From Sitta carolinensis (taxonomy: Eukaryota > Chordata > Aves > Passeriformes > Sittidae), in the NCBI GenBank assembly GCA_032173965.1, contig CM063299.1, positions 2,353,501 through 2,417,500 on the forward strand: a DNA stretch of 64,000 bases, given 5' to 3'. This document shows, piece after piece, positions 1 through 59,177 of the stretch. The position numbers and the translations under genes were made by a program. A model generated the notes under the pieces. It did no database searches. It worked only from the letters and a program-made list of their open reading frames with translations, and had not been told where the DNA came from. Position 1 is the first letter of the stretch; each line of letters begins with the position of its first letter.

Positions 1-3000
1 CCCTATAAACACCAGGAACATTTCAAATCTTGGCCAATTCTTTTTTATTATTATTATTTCAAGCCATTCAGAGAGGAGAAAGAACCAAATTTATGTTTGG
101 CTTCGCTTACTTCTGGGAAAGAATTTGGCCAAATGTTTGTATTCCATCAAGAGGAAGAAACTATGGACTTCAACAATAAAAATAACCAATACCATATACA
201 AATTACACATGGAAGAATGGTGGTAATTGTCTGTTTTTTCACCCTCCCTACCATGTATTATTGCTGTATGGTTGCAATTTAAGAAGTAGAAAAGCTCTCA
301 AAGTAGAATTCCTACAGTGAGCAAGCCAGACAGAACTACTACAGGGAGTATCCCTGCATACCACAGGCTGTGTGCAGTTTAATTATGTAAATCTAGAATA
401 CCATATTGACGTTACATAAATCAATTTTATTCTAATTTCCTAGCGAGGAGGAAAGGCTCACTGAACCCAGAGGTATCAGAGTTAGAAAACATCTGCAACA
501 AATCTAATTCTTTTATTCTGCTACAGCCACTTGGCTCCCAAAGTGTGAAAAATGGCTATCACTTAGTAAAGCTGGTGTCCAACTACTTGAAAGCACACTC
601 ACTTTGAGAATAAAAGTTAAATCACAAATGCTCTTACCTTGATTGGAGATTTACATTTTATAATAGCACAGAAATTTACAGGAAGGGAGAGTTCAGTATA
701 TTAAATTTATGATGAGTTTAGATGCTTTAACTTCACCTCGGTTTTAATTACGTAACAAGATACCAAAGTACAATTTTAAAAAAGACCTGAATACCATCAT
801 TAATATAGACATTTAGACTCCTGACAGTGAATTGTGGAGCTTTTAATTTCCCTGTGCATGACTGCAATGCTGGTTTGAATTCAGCCCCACAATGGCCAAG
901 ACATTTCCCAGAGTGATAACAAAGAGGGGTTTTGTTACGGCTGCTGGAGGGGTCAGTGGCAGCTGCACCCTGGGCCTGCCATAATCACTATAAAATACTG
1001 GCCTGCAACAATGGCTGCTCATTGGAATATAAAACAATTGGAATGTTGAATCTGGAATTTCAGCAGCTGCTACTGGACATTTTCCATCGCTTTGAAGCAT
1101 CAGCTATCAGTGCGCTCATTTTCTGCGTCTTCGTTTTAGTGATAAAAAACATTTGTGGGATTGCACCACGAGTCAGATGCTTGATATAAAGCAGTATAAA
1201 AATAATCCCAGAGAAATGGCCATATCCTTAATCCAAGCCATTCCAGAGATGCATTTTTAGGGCAGTTTCTCCAGGAGTTGTCCCTGTGGAGCAGAGGAGC
1301 AGCCTGAAGCACGGAGTGAGGTGGGAGAAGGGAAAGGGCAGAACCTTCCCAGCTTTCCTTCCAAGCCAGTTTGACCTGCAAAGATACCTGTGTTTATTGA
1401 AGCCACACTTGATTTTCGCACCAGGAAGCAAGGAAAATGCTTGCTTTTTGCCACTCACAGCTTCAGTGAGCACTGGCCTTGCCTGATGAAAGATCACTTG
1501 ATTATTGGCACCAGGCAGACAATAAATCACAGTGCTGTGACTGTCTCAGCACTTTATTATTAATATACATTGGACCAGCCTAACACCAGGCTTGTCCCTG
1601 CATTTTTAAATTTCTCTGTCTTTAAAGAGTATTTAAAGAAATTATTACATATTTTAAAGCAAATTTCAATGTAGTAGAATTCAAATAATTCTGCTAAGTT
1701 AGATGTCAGGCATTTTCTGGCAGGCATGAGCAGGGAGGAGCACTGGTAACTGCAGGACAGGATTCAGAGGTTGACATTTATTTCTCACTCAATAGGATTT
1801 AGTTTCACTTAAATATAGCCCTCAAGGAATTAAAGAAGAAAATATTCAGTCCCTGACACCTACAGGCTCTCAGCCTTCCCAGAGAACAGTGTAAGCATGG
1901 GTGTGATGATAAATACATGGCAGATTTTGCAAACACACATAGAGACATTAACTCAAACACTGTTCAGCTTCTTCCCAGAGTTATAAATCCATTTTTCCTT
2001 CTTTAAAAAGGCTTCAGCAAACAATATTCCCAGAGAGTTGAAAACAGCACTGTTCCCAGTGAGGATCTACTGACAGAGACAGGAGGAACAAACCCATTTT
2101 GGTTGAGTGAAAATATTCAGTGTCAAGTAAAAGGAAAGCAATTCAGACAGATAATTCCTGGGAGACAAATGGTTCTGGCACCAGCAGAAAGAAGCAACAT
2201 GAAAAACCTTTTCCAAGGTCATCTCTGGATGCACACCATCAGAAGGGGAAAGCCAGACTCATGGAAAATATTTGACCCATTGACACAAACTCAGGTGAGT
2301 TCCAATATTCCCTGGCCACCAGAACATCATTTCTTGGAAATTCTCAACAGGCAACTGCTCAAGAGTTGGTGTGTGGGTCATAGCCTTTCATATGGAATAC
2401 AATCAAACACTGAAAAAAAGAGTTCTATTTAAATTAATGAATTGAAACTGGTAACTAAACACATCAGTTAAATTCAAAGTAGCAGGGAAAAACAAAATGC
2501 AGAGCAGAAAACGAATAGGAAAATAAAAATTGTGACACAAAAGGAAAATTGTCCAAAGGAAATGTGATAATTTCAGTGTCAAATCACTGTGGACATGAGT
2601 CCTTTGCAGCCTGATTTGACAACTGGCTGCAGTGCTGGTGAGTGCTGCTTCAGAGAGGGGTTTATGTGCACTGGGGGTGTATTGCAGACAAACAGTGTGC
2701 AGTATGACCCCTGCACATTCAGAGAGAAAATGATGATCATGGTTGCAGAACCTCTACATCAATAGTACAGCTGAGCCTGTTCATAGCAACATATTCATTT
2801 CAAATAATGCAAGTAAATACTGATTACTGCAACTGTTTTCAGCTTTGGTCTGTCAAGTGATTTATCAATGTGCTCAACAATGAACAGTGCACTAAAGAGA
2901 ACTTGGTTTCCACAGAACAATTTCATTTTGATTTTTTGGAAGCGTAATATAGGTCTGTGCTTCAGAAATACTCAGTAATGATCTATTTGAAATGTATAAA

Positions 3001-4079
3001 GAATGTTTTACAGCTCACATGCTCCATTTATCTTAACTTAAATTGTATGAAGCCACCATTACATTTAACTGGTGGTATCAGCTGACATAAGCAACTATGT
3101 AACATCAACCAAATGCAGTCAGACACTAAAATTATTTCATGTAATTAATGTCAGATGAACGTTACTCTCCTCCTAACCCTCCAAGATATCTGTCTCAGTG
3201 CTCATATACAATAAATAATTGCCAGTCACAAACCCCTGGCTTCAGAAAGAGCCACTCTTTCATTTAGTTTAGATTGTCAACAAAAGCCACGTTAGGAAAA
3301 CCCAGGCTGATGCCATGGTTTTCATGGCATCTTTTCCACAACAAAGCCTGGCTCCAAGATCTGACCACTCACAATTTCTAAACCAGATTATAAAGCTAAA
3401 TCCATGCAAACCCTTAATGGATCAGGATTTTATTTCGAGCGCTGCAAAAACTTCGGTCGTGGCCAAGTCTTATCAGCTCTGGTGGCAGCCAGATTACAGG
3501 AGCTGTGCCACGGATCAGTGGGAGGCACTCCCAGCTTAAACCAATTACACACTTAGCACAAAGTTGTCAAACTACAGCCCCGTGCCAAATCCTGGCATCT
3601 AATTTCTGTAATGCTTACAAATTTGAAGGAGAATCACGCTGAATGGAGAGCCTGGGAGAATGTTTGGTGGAAAGAGCAGTGGTTGGAAATCCAGAGTTTA
3701 GTGGTGTGCAAATGAGGGAGCCACACTAACTCAAGCTTTACCACTGCAGAATCTACAGGATTTTTACCAAAAGTCCACGGTTCAAACTCCCCTGCATCTA
3801 CTCAGGGGCAGACAGATCTATTAAATGATTTGCCAGCTGGGAGTCATTTCTTTTACAATAAGCAGCGGAGTGAGAGGTAACTACAAAGCAATCCAGAGCT
3901 GTCCTAATTACTCCTTGCAGGCAGGAAAACGTGTGATAAAATGCATGTTTTGTGATTCCCTTCAGCACTGTTAACCTGTAGCTTCTGATGGCCTTCCAGA
4001 GTGCTCTTAAACCTGGCGCAAAACCCCGAGACAGACAATCACTGTACAATTTAAGGCAAGTAATTAGCAATTATTTCAT
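1..4079. other. Intergenic, no gene seen
   Basis: AT-rich unique DNA with only short unsupported frames. I see no splice-bounded coding segment, RNA gene or recognisable transposon. Confidence 0.6.
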
Positions 4080-4640
4080 GCACACTTCACAATAATAATC
4101 TGTTACGTACTGAGGGGAAAGAAACATTAATGAGCTACTTCTGGGGCCGCTCTGTGTACTGTGTTTGCATAATAATGAGGCCCAATCTGCTGGAAAACAC
4201 AGAAAGGACAAATTAATAAGGTCGTCATTTTTGTCTAATGATGCTTAATACAGTTGGAGCAATCTGCTCGAGACAAAAGACGGGCCCTCAGACATAGCCG
4301 ATTATGCATTCGCGTGGCAGCTGAAATCTTTATTAAACAGAATGATGAATCTGATTAACATGTGATAACAAATATACAGTCTGGGAGCAGGGCCCTGGCA
4401 CCTCCCGCCAGCTCCGCTCCGGCCCCTCCGAGGCTTTACTCAGATTGAGGTCAGACTGCAATTCCCCATAGGCGCATTAAGATAAAAGTTTGCCAAATGT
4501 GGTAACGTGAGGAACAAAACAATATCCTGTTATATAAAAGCTACTGTCTCAACAGCTGACTGTCTAATCAGTGATAGCAACAACTCCTTAATAAGTTTAA
4601 AGTTTTAATTGTGGGTTTCGTTCGCCTTTTAACGTAGGAA
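4080..4640. promoter_or_regulatory. Candidate conserved non-coding element
   Basis: This unique, non-coding stretch is dense in homeodomain-type TAAT/ATTA cores (ttaataagg, tctaatgatgcttaat, gattaacatg) and keeps scattered CpGs in otherwise AT-rich DNA, the usual look of deeply conserved developmental enhancers. In other vertebrates the interval downstream of BRIP1 leads to TBX4/TBX2. Conservation cannot be tested here. Confidence 0.4.
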
Positions 4641-7017
4641 GGTTTAGTACATTAGCTAAGCTACGTCTTAAAGCACCCCTACGTTTGTGCTACTAAAATA
4701 TTCTCTCTAATTCCAAAGTACTGCCTTCTATTCCACTGCACAAACACTATTCTATTCCCAAAAAGGAATATATAATTATTTAGGGGGTTTTAAGCAATTA
4801 AAAAAAAAAAAAAAAAAATCGTTTATATGGCACTGATTTCATGTTAATGGAGGTTTCTAGGTCAATGGGGAACACAGGATGTGACTGATTTTGCAGAAAT
4901 GTTGCAGTAAATTTAAAAATCTAATTTTCGATAGGAATAATTGATAAAAAAGGAGGTTACAAAAATGTACAAGATGCAATTTGTTAATCCCACCTTAAAT
5001 TTAAGTCGTGAAAATAAATACAGTGCTGCCCCTTTAAAGAGTGACCAAATCTAGGAGTAAATAACAGCTCCTAAATCCAGGGATTCCAGTCTAAGCTTGC
5101 TTTGCTGGAGCAATGTGATTTCTATTAAATGAACAATTCCTTGCCTTCTAGAACCAACTGTACTTGATTTATAGTCAGCACATGACACGAAGCAATTTAA
5201 GATGACACATGATACCTCGTGACAATGAACATGATTTACCACGGGTGTGGGCAGCAGTAGAAACTATAATGTTGATTTTATCTCCACAAATATATTGCTC
5301 AGCAGGAGCTGGGATTCAAGAGTATAGAACTGGGAGCTAAGACTGACTGAATCACAGCTTCTTCACTTTAATGCATCTGTGTTTGCTCTGGTAAATGATA
5401 GCACATCATAAATCATCATTTTCAACTCCTTGGACTCGTTCTGTGTGCCTTCATTTACTTGAATACATTCCCAATTACAAGCCAACAACAGCCAGTGGAT
5501 TTAAAGCAAGGAGGTGATAAAATTAAAGCTCTATTTACCTTCAGCATCAGTCATCCCCAGTTCATCCTACCTTTACAAATCTCATTATTTCACACACAAA
5601 ATTAAAAAACCCCAACCCAAAAGCCCCCATTCAAGTCACCTGGCACATTAATTCACCCTCAGATCCAAAGCAGAGATGCACAGTGGTTTCCCAGCTCTGT
5701 GCAAGGTGATGGGATCTCTTTTTTCCCCTGAAACAAAGCCATGCATTAAGAGATGAGATGTGTCTCCCAAAACCACCAGCTCTCCCCAGGCTCCCCACAG
5801 CCACAGGTGAGCTTCAGCCTCTTGCAGGCCTACAAGGTTCTGAGGTTTTTTAGTGGGTAGAGAAACAATAACAGGGAAGAATGGGAAAGGAAGAGACTCC
5901 TTCAGGAAACCTGCAGGAGTTAACAGGGGATTTTTGGCTAAAAACCCCACGAGTTCAACCTGCAGGTGGGCTGTGAAGAAAACACTGGTTTGGCTAATAT
6001 TTCAAAGCTAAACCCAGCTGATCCCATATTTACACCTGATAGGAAGGAAGAGCCACAAAAAGACAGTTCAGAAGATAAAAAAAATCAACTCATCCTACCC
6101 CCAAGGATCCCTTTATTTCATATTCTGCCACTAGAAATTCCCTCAGTGTAACATTTTATTATGTTTGATACAAAATGAATGCTACAAATGCCAGCAAATC
6201 TTCGTGGTGGTGTTTGAAATCCCAAAATTCATGGCAAATAATGCTTCACAAGCCTCATCCCCTCACCACACTGTCCCCTCTGCATTTCAGACAGCTGGGA
6301 CAGCTGATACTGACCCACAAGAGGCTAACCCAGGGGGATCATAGCTTTTGGCAAAGATTCACTCTCCAAAATCTCTGGTTCAACTCAGCTGTATTTATAT
6401 CCCTGGAATAAGTGAAGGAAGCTGCAGGGAAGGCAGAGTGTCCTGGGCTTACCTGCACACATCACTCAGGAGGGAGCCTCACCCTCCACTTTCAAGAGAA
6501 AAATACAGAGTTCTCTCATCCCCATTTCAAAGGGTCCTATTGAGAATTCACTTTGCTCACACTGCAATACAATACCTATAAATAAATTTCTTCCTGTTGA
6601 CTCCATTAAACCGTGTCCATTTTCATCCTTCAGGGGCTGATTAAATCCTCTCCTTTTAGTGCCAAAACCAACATAAAAGTACATGTCTGAAAATTCAAGT
6701 CTGCAGCACTTGTGTAAATATGTTTTGTTCTGGTTTTCCTTTCATGAAGGACATGGATGGCTGCTCCTTTCCTATCCCTTTGCAGATGTAATACTACAGA
6801 CATTGCAACAAATTAGGTCTAGACAAATATATTCAGTGACCTGAACTCTTAAGGTCTTAACTCTCATTTCAAATCTCTGTGGTAGAAATCAGATAAATCA
6901 TATAAAATTATCTAGGTAAATATTCATTCTGCCTTTTACAAAAACAGTATTTTAGTATTTCCTGTACAAATCATTCCATGATCATTTTATTATACAAAGT
7001 AAACTGATCTGACTTAC
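4641..7017. other. Intergenic or 3' part of the unidentified gene
   Basis: The stretch includes an A18 run at 4801. Later exons of the unidentified minus-strand gene should lie here if it is intact; a segment ending at a GTAAGC donor near 6449-6450 is too weak to call. Otherwise nothing supported. Confidence 0.5.
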
Positions 7018-7175
7018 CCATGACTGCACTTTATTACTGAAATGAGTAACCTCAGCTCCTATCAAAGGACTTGGAGAACTGGACTGAAGGACACAGCTCC
7101 TGCACTGCAAGTAACTTGTCAGAGAAGATTCCTTCTCATTCCAAACAGCATTTAATGATAAACTGCCATTCAGGT
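7018..7175 (-). CDS. Unidentified gene, candidate exon with CxxC
   Basis: The exon is 158 nt reading DLNGSLSLNAVWNEKESSL, TSYLQCRSCVLQSSSPSPL, IGAEVTHFSNKVQSW. The acceptor is ctttttggaag and the donor is a near-perfect TGG|GTAAGT. Phase runs 1 to 0. I could not identify the following exon with confidence. Confidence 0.6.
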
Positions 7176-10100
7176 CTTCCAAAAAGAAAGAAAAATATAT
7201 AGGAATCAAGAGAGATTTTTAAGAGAGAAAAATCATTTTATCAGTTGCATTTCCCAATTCAAAATGACAGAAATATGGTAAGAAATGCTCAGTAATCCCT
7301 CCTAAAAATGAGTCCTTGAGGCAAAAATCATCTCTCATTGCCTGTGCCATCCTAACACCACTGGATGGGCAACATATGAAATAAAATACTTTATTTCTGG
7401 TCCTGTCACCTGAAGAACCCAAGGGTTGTACATTCCACCTGGACTCATTTCCTACCCAACACAGCACTTCTGCTTTAGCCACAGGGTACACATGGCCAAC
7501 TCATGGATTTCAACTTGTAAGAACTGGAGAGGATTCTGTTCTCATTATCCCTTCCCTGTATTCCTCATCAGGATTTTGGGAAAGCACCCAACCAGTCTGG
7601 GAGGGCAGAGCTCATGCTCAGTGTGCAGGGCTCTGAGGAAGGGAAAATCTCACCAGAGCTTCCCAAAAGGTCCCAGGGAGGGCTGTCAGTGTTGGGAGTG
7701 GTACTGAATTTCACTGAAAGCACAAGGGCTTGGCACATGTTAGCTGGTGTTTATCAGTAAGAATTTACCTTTCACTGGCATCTGATAAACCTTCAAAGTT
7801 TCTTTAAGGTGCCCAAGACTTGCAGCATCTGAGATGACCAACGTCACATTATCATCTTCTGAAATGGCCTCTGGTTTACACTTACAATTATTAATGGATT
7901 CTTTACTTCTTATATTGGCATTTCTGAAGAGTTTCCAGATTATTTGCAGCTCACTATTACTGTAGCAAGCTTTTCTCAAAATTCCTATAATTTAAAAAGT
8001 GGGGTGTAAGACTTATATACACACATGGTTTTGAATACAGTACTGTTCAGCCACGCTGCAAACTTTCCACATTTACAAGATGGGAATTTAGGCCCTGATC
8101 CAATACCCACTGCAGGCACTGAAAAGACTTCTATTGCTGTAAATGGCCCTTGGAAGAAGGCCTTATTTAAAATTTTTAATGTGTCCAAAATTTACTTTTC
8201 AACAGATAATTTTCCCCTTGTTATTACTCCCAAATCGACCAGTGAGCTTGAATCTACTTTGAATAAAGCCATTTATTTTTCATTTTCAGATTTTTTAACT
8301 TTCCTCAATCAACTGGCATCTGAGATTCAGTTTAAACAACATAAAACTTCTTGCTGACAACAGGCACCCTGGTTAAGTGCAGACATTCCTGTACCTCAGA
8401 ATGCTTTTCCTGAGCACTGTGGTTCCATTTCACAGGTTCTGCACCAGATGTGATGATACTGATAAATTCAGGGAGTGAAGGAAAGGTTCCTGATGAGATT
8501 ACCCAAACCTTCAAGGTTCTTTTGGGAAAACAGGGAGGCAAGGAGTGTCTCCATGAGCTGGGCCTGCCCAGTGGGACTTTTCTAACTGGCCTGGTTTTAG
8601 TAGGTCCAGAATATGGAATATCTCCCATTGTCCCTCAGGCACAGGTTTGGTTTGCTGGGAGATTTCTCCTTTCTTGGTTAAGCATGAAGCACCTCTAATT
8701 GTTCTGCAGATCTTGTAATTAGGTCATTATCACACATGGCCCAGGAGCCTGAGGATGAAGCTTATTTTAAAAACATAGACTTGCTGTTATTTTTATCAGC
8801 CTTTAGACATTCCCAAATTAAAGTGTCTCACAAAAACACAAAGAATTTCCAAAGGCAGCTCATCCCCACTTTGTACAAAATGCCACAACAGACTAAAACC
8901 AAATGAATACAAGGTAGGTTACACACTGAAGAATAGCAGTGTAATTATCTGGATTTTCAGTCAGACTTTTGATAGTTCCATGCAAACCTGCACTGGATTC
9001 ACTGAGTTCCTGTGCCAAGGTATTACCTTCTTCTCACAGCAACTGGTAGCAAATTAACACCTAATCCTGAGAAGGAACAAACCCCAATGAATGGGCCACT
9101 GTGCTCCAAATAATTCCTTCCAGCCTCCCATCATGGCAGCAGAAGTTGCCTTCAGTTAACCCTCAAATATCAGATTTAAGCTCGAGTGTGGCAGGACCAC
9201 TGAATCGAGAAAACTGCCAGAAAAATTAATTATTTTAAATAATTGTTCTTGTCACAACTGCCTTCTCTCCCCTCAAAGGCTTTCTGCAGGTCTCATAACT
9301 CATTTCTCCAGACACCAATTATTCTGAAATATCCATCCAGCACCCAAAACTGGGAAAGCAAAAGGGTGGATCCAAAAATCCCAATTTCCCCATGAAACAA
9401 CTGATCTTACCCTGGGCTTTGGGCAGGATTTCAGCTCCACAGACAACACAATCAAGTCCTTTCCTGCAAGGCTCCTTGTGTGTTTCCTTCTAACAAAGCA
9501 ATGCATGCAAACACTGGTTTGAATACAGTAACTGTGCAGATTGAAGCATTTAAATACAAATACAATTAAATCTGTCCAAACTGCTCCAGAGAAATGCAGC
9601 ACTTGAAATACTCGAAGGGTCTGAGTCGGTGTTTATCATTTATATTAGTTAATAATTCAATATACACCATGCTAAAAATGTTTAGCTTTACTTAAATGGA
9701 GACACTGTCATGTAAAATAGGAGGGGTTTTACAGCCTGGGACACTGCAGGCTATCAGTGTGGGGGATTTTGCAAAGGAGCCTGGGATGGTTGGTGCCTTT
9801 GTGTTTCCCACAAGAAACAAAGGTATCTATTGAGTGTGCAAATCAGAGCTCTGCAGATCAGGAAGAAACTATTTCATTGTATTGTTTCACTTGAAAAATG
9901 ATATAATAAATTCTTCTTAATTCCCTTGCACCTTAGCACTCAGCAGCCACTCAGAACAGGGATTTAATCATGGATGTGGTACCTTTCTCTCTCGGGAGGA
10001 GCCACTCTGCCTAAGGGCAGCTTTCCTTCTGCTGCATCTCCTCTGAACTTTCAAGCCTTGAATAAATTCAAGATTTTGTTAGTATTTTAGGCAACAGAGA

Positions 10101-11372
10101 TTATACTGAGCTATTATATCAAAGGAGGAAAAGCATTTTCAATATTTTAGCCTAGATAGAGGTGATAAATCCAAATAAATAATTCTAGGAAATTTGGTAT
10201 ATTGACTTCACTTCCCTTTTTATCTGCAGCCTGGGCAGCATTTAATTCTGAGAACTACCATAAATATATTACCTATAAAGAATATTTTTACCTCTAACTT
10301 ATCATATAGCACAGTTATTAAACAGAAAGACAAATGAAGAATGAATTTCCACCAAAAGAACAGTCCACCCCTTACCTTCCAAACCAGCAGAACACAAAGG
10401 GGTTTGATCCAATGGTTGATTTGAGTTTTTAGAGGACAGAAATTTTTTCAAGAACTCATAGTATCAAGTGCTGATATTTTAGAAAGAAGGGTTAATTTGC
10501 TATCAGGTTTAAATGAGTGTGATTTGAGACAGAGCAGGATTTCTGATCAAATGAACAATCTGCTCCAGACAAGGAAAAGGAGATGGATTTTCTTCTTTTT
10601 TGAATGTTATGGATTTAAAGACAGACAAATCTCCTGCAAGACAAATAAGAGGCTGTGGGCCACTGGATGAGCAGACAAGTCACGAAGCTTAAGTGCTTTC
10701 TGTTATCTGTTTAGACAGACAAAAATGCACCAAGGGGTTTGGTGCAGAAGATTTGCTCCAGGAAAACTGAGACTCCTGGGGATGAAGGCAACGGATCCTG
10801 GGGAATGTGGCTGCAAAGCACAGCTCCAGAGGCCAGGGACCAACAGCAACTTCTGCAAGATTTCAACAGAAATTGAGAATATTTCTCTTTAGATGTGTCA
10901 GAGGTTTCAGTACTGGAATCTCTGCTCTATCAACTATGTTAAATGTTGATAATCCAAAGTGAAATCCAGGAAACCTAAACCAAGGAAACCTGATCATCAA
11001 TATTGTAAAAACTGAACCAAGAGCCTCATGCCAAGTACTGCCAGTTAAAGAAATCCAAGTGCTCTTCCCATTCTTGCAAACAGTGTCCACTTTCATAAAG
11101 ATCAATTTGTTGTGTAAAGAAAGGGCACAATTTAAATCCTGTTGATATGAGCAGGTTCACAGCTCTGTAGAGATGGACTCAAAATGTTATTTAGATGAAC
11201 TTCTATGGAAAATGACCAGTTAATAATTCATTTCTACTCTCAAACAAAAAGTATCAATACCTATAAACCAATTTTTGCAGGATTGCAAAAATCCTGGCAT
11301 CTTCATATGAATGTAGGATGGTAAGGAACAATCTTTTCTTGAAAAGTCAGTATGTTTTATTACAGAAAAATC
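7018..11372 (-). CDS. Unidentified multi-exon gene candidate downstream of BRIP1 (whole-locus entry)
   Basis: I do not recognise this protein. Eight or more short open segments on the minus strand have consensus acceptors and donors: 11261-11372, 11039-11162, a segment ending at 10376, 9983-10056, 9411-9489, 9027-9066, 8395-8518, 8196-8256, 7769-7959 and 7018-7175. Splice phases agree from 10376 through 8395 and again from 8196 through 7018; only the 8395 to 8196 join is off, so an exon is missing or a donor is misplaced. The peptide is not low-complexity. It includes LDCVVCGAEILPKAQ (a CxxC), VWVISSGTFPSLPEFISI, VTLVISDAASLGHLKETL and YLQCRSCVLQ (a second CxxC), perhaps a zinc-binding fold. 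Promoter, first and last exons were not found. It could be a functional gene, a decaying one, or alternative 3' exons reached from BRIP1. Confidence 0.55.
7769..7959 (-). CDS. Unidentified gene, candidate exon
   Basis: The exon is 191 nt reading NSELQIIWKLFRNANIRSK, ESINNCKCKPEAISEDD, NVTLVISDAASLGHLKETL, KVYQMPVK. The acceptor is ttgctacag and the donor GAAAG|GTAAAT. Phase runs 2 to 1, matching both neighbours. Confidence 0.6.
8196..8256 (-). CDS. Unidentified gene, candidate exon (right edge uncertain)
   Basis: The open segment reads VDSSSLVDLGVITRGKLSVE with donor GAAAA|GTAAAT, ending in phase 2 as the next exon requires. The acceptor (attcaaag or nearby) is uncertain. Confidence 0.45.
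8395..8518 (-). CDS. Unidentified gene, candidate exon
   Basis: The exon is 124 nt reading TLKVWVISSGTFPSLPEFIS, IITSGAEPVKWNHSAQEKH, SE. The acceptor is tttcccaaaag and the donor TGAG|GTACAG. It enters in phase 2 as required and leaves in phase 0, which does not fit the next candidate. Confidence 0.55.
9027..9066 (-). CDS. Unidentified gene, 40-nt candidate exon
   Basis: The 40-nt segment reads LGVNLLPVAVRR between a very strong acceptor (ttccttctcag) and donor AGAAG|GTAATA. Its phases (1 in, 2 out) link the flanking exons exactly, which is unlikely by chance. Confidence 0.55.
9411..9489 (-). CDS. Unidentified gene, candidate exon with CxxC
   Basis: The exon is 79 nt reading KETHKEPCRKGLDCVVCGA and EILPKAQ. 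The acceptor is tttgttag and the donor CAGG|GTAAGA. Phase runs 0 to 1. The cysteines suggest a metal-binding knuckle, which is inference only. Confidence 0.55.
9983..10056 (-). CDS. Unidentified gene, candidate exon
   Basis: The exon is 74 nt reading LKVQRRCSRRKAALRQSG and SSRERK, a basic segment. A perfect tACTAACa branch-site match lies about 20 nt upstream of acceptor ttcaag. The donor is GAAAG|GTACCA. Phase runs 1 to 0, compatible on both sides. Confidence 0.5.
10376..10450 (-). CDS. Unidentified gene, candidate exon (right edge uncertain)
   Basis: FLKKFLSSKNSNQPLDQTP and LCSAGLEG end at a strong donor, GGAAG|GTAAGG, in phase 1. That phase fits the next exon. The acceptor is unclear because a stop codon lies close upstream in this frame. 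Confidence 0.4.
11039..11162 (-). CDS. Unidentified gene, candidate exon
   Basis: The open segment reads AVNLLISTGFKLCPFFTQQ, IDLYESGHCLQEWEEHLDFF, NWQ, very protein-like, after acceptor ctctacag(ag). The donor TGGCA|GTACTT is weak, and a stop codon follows 3 codons later. Confidence 0.4.
11261..11372 (-). CDS. Unidentified gene, candidate exon
   Basis: The open segment reads DFSVIKHTDFSRKDCSLPS, YIHMKMPGFLQSCKNWFI between acceptor gagccag and donor TATAG|GTATTG. It has 112 nt and ends in phase 1. The acceptor is weak. Confidence 0.35.
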
Positions 11373-11709
11373 CTGGCTCTTTTCATTGCAGTAAATGAAA
11401 GAAACATTAAAATACTTAAAAAAACTGGGCAAGATTCGCAGACCTTTGTGTACAATTTACATTTTGTATGTTACATGTAAAAGGTGCTTGTAGGACATAC
11501 AAATGAGAATAGGTTTTGACATGAATAAACAGAATCCAACCAACAGAAATCAGATCCTCTCACAAAAGGAAAATATAAAGAAAGCTCAAATTTTTCTCTG
11601 AAGAAGTGTCTCCTCTTCATCAAATATCAAAATGTGCATAGCTCCTGCAGGACATTTTGGTGTAAGAAATTGGAAGGAATCAAAGCACTGCAGAATACAC
11701 CTGTTCTGG

Positions 11710-12160
11710 TATTATTATTCTAGGTATTTATTATTTATGACTTGATCTGAAAAGATTCTGCTCTATATGTGTTACTAAAAAAATCCCAGTCTAACAAATG
11801 CAGAAAGCCATTATTTGGTTATATGGGTGTTTTGCTTTCTGAGGAAAAACCCAATTATTTGACTGTATTTAATGGTGGATTAATTAAACCTGTAACAGCC
11901 AAACCAATAATTCCAAGTCAGCTCCTACTTGGGTTTCTATTCAGAATTTCCAGACACGATGTCCTTTAGCCAGGAAGTCAGGATGGAGAATCTTCAATTC
12001 TACCTCTAGAAAACTGCACATTGCAAAACCCTCCCAGTGAAACCCCAAAAACATAACGAGGAATGGAGCCTGGGGGAAGCTTTAGTTCCATGAGGACAAG
12101 GAAGCTGCAGCTGCCCTGGGGTGTTTGGAGGGCTGCTCACCCCAGTTCCCCCAGAAGCTG
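11710..12160 (-). other. BRIP1: BRIP1 3' UTR (inferred extent)
   Basis: No open frame continues past the BRIP1 stop codon. The first strong AATAAA on the minus strand lies at 11732-11727, in an AT-rich tract, which suggests a 3' UTR of about 430-450 nt. The end is inferred only from this hexamer; longer isoforms are possible. Confidence 0.5.
11727..11732 (-). terminator. Candidate BRIP1 polyadenylation signal AATAAA
   Basis: The plus strand reads tttatt, i.e. AATAAA on the transcribed strand, about 430 nt after the stop codon. It is the first canonical hexamer downstream of exon 20. Confidence 0.5.
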
Positions 12161-59142
<46,982 letters not shown>

Positions 59143-59177
59143 GGCCAGTCTTTCTCCCGTTGACTTCAGGTTTAAAA

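Noticed and set aside
5648..5950. 100-residue minus-strand frame as a further exon of the unidentified gene
   Set aside because: No acceptor and donor pair fits the required phase 0 entry, and the composition is unconvincing.
10700..10870. Open minus-strand segment around 10.7-10.87 kb as an additional exon
   Set aside because: The acceptor ttgcag is good, but all possible donors are poor and the phase fits neither neighbour.
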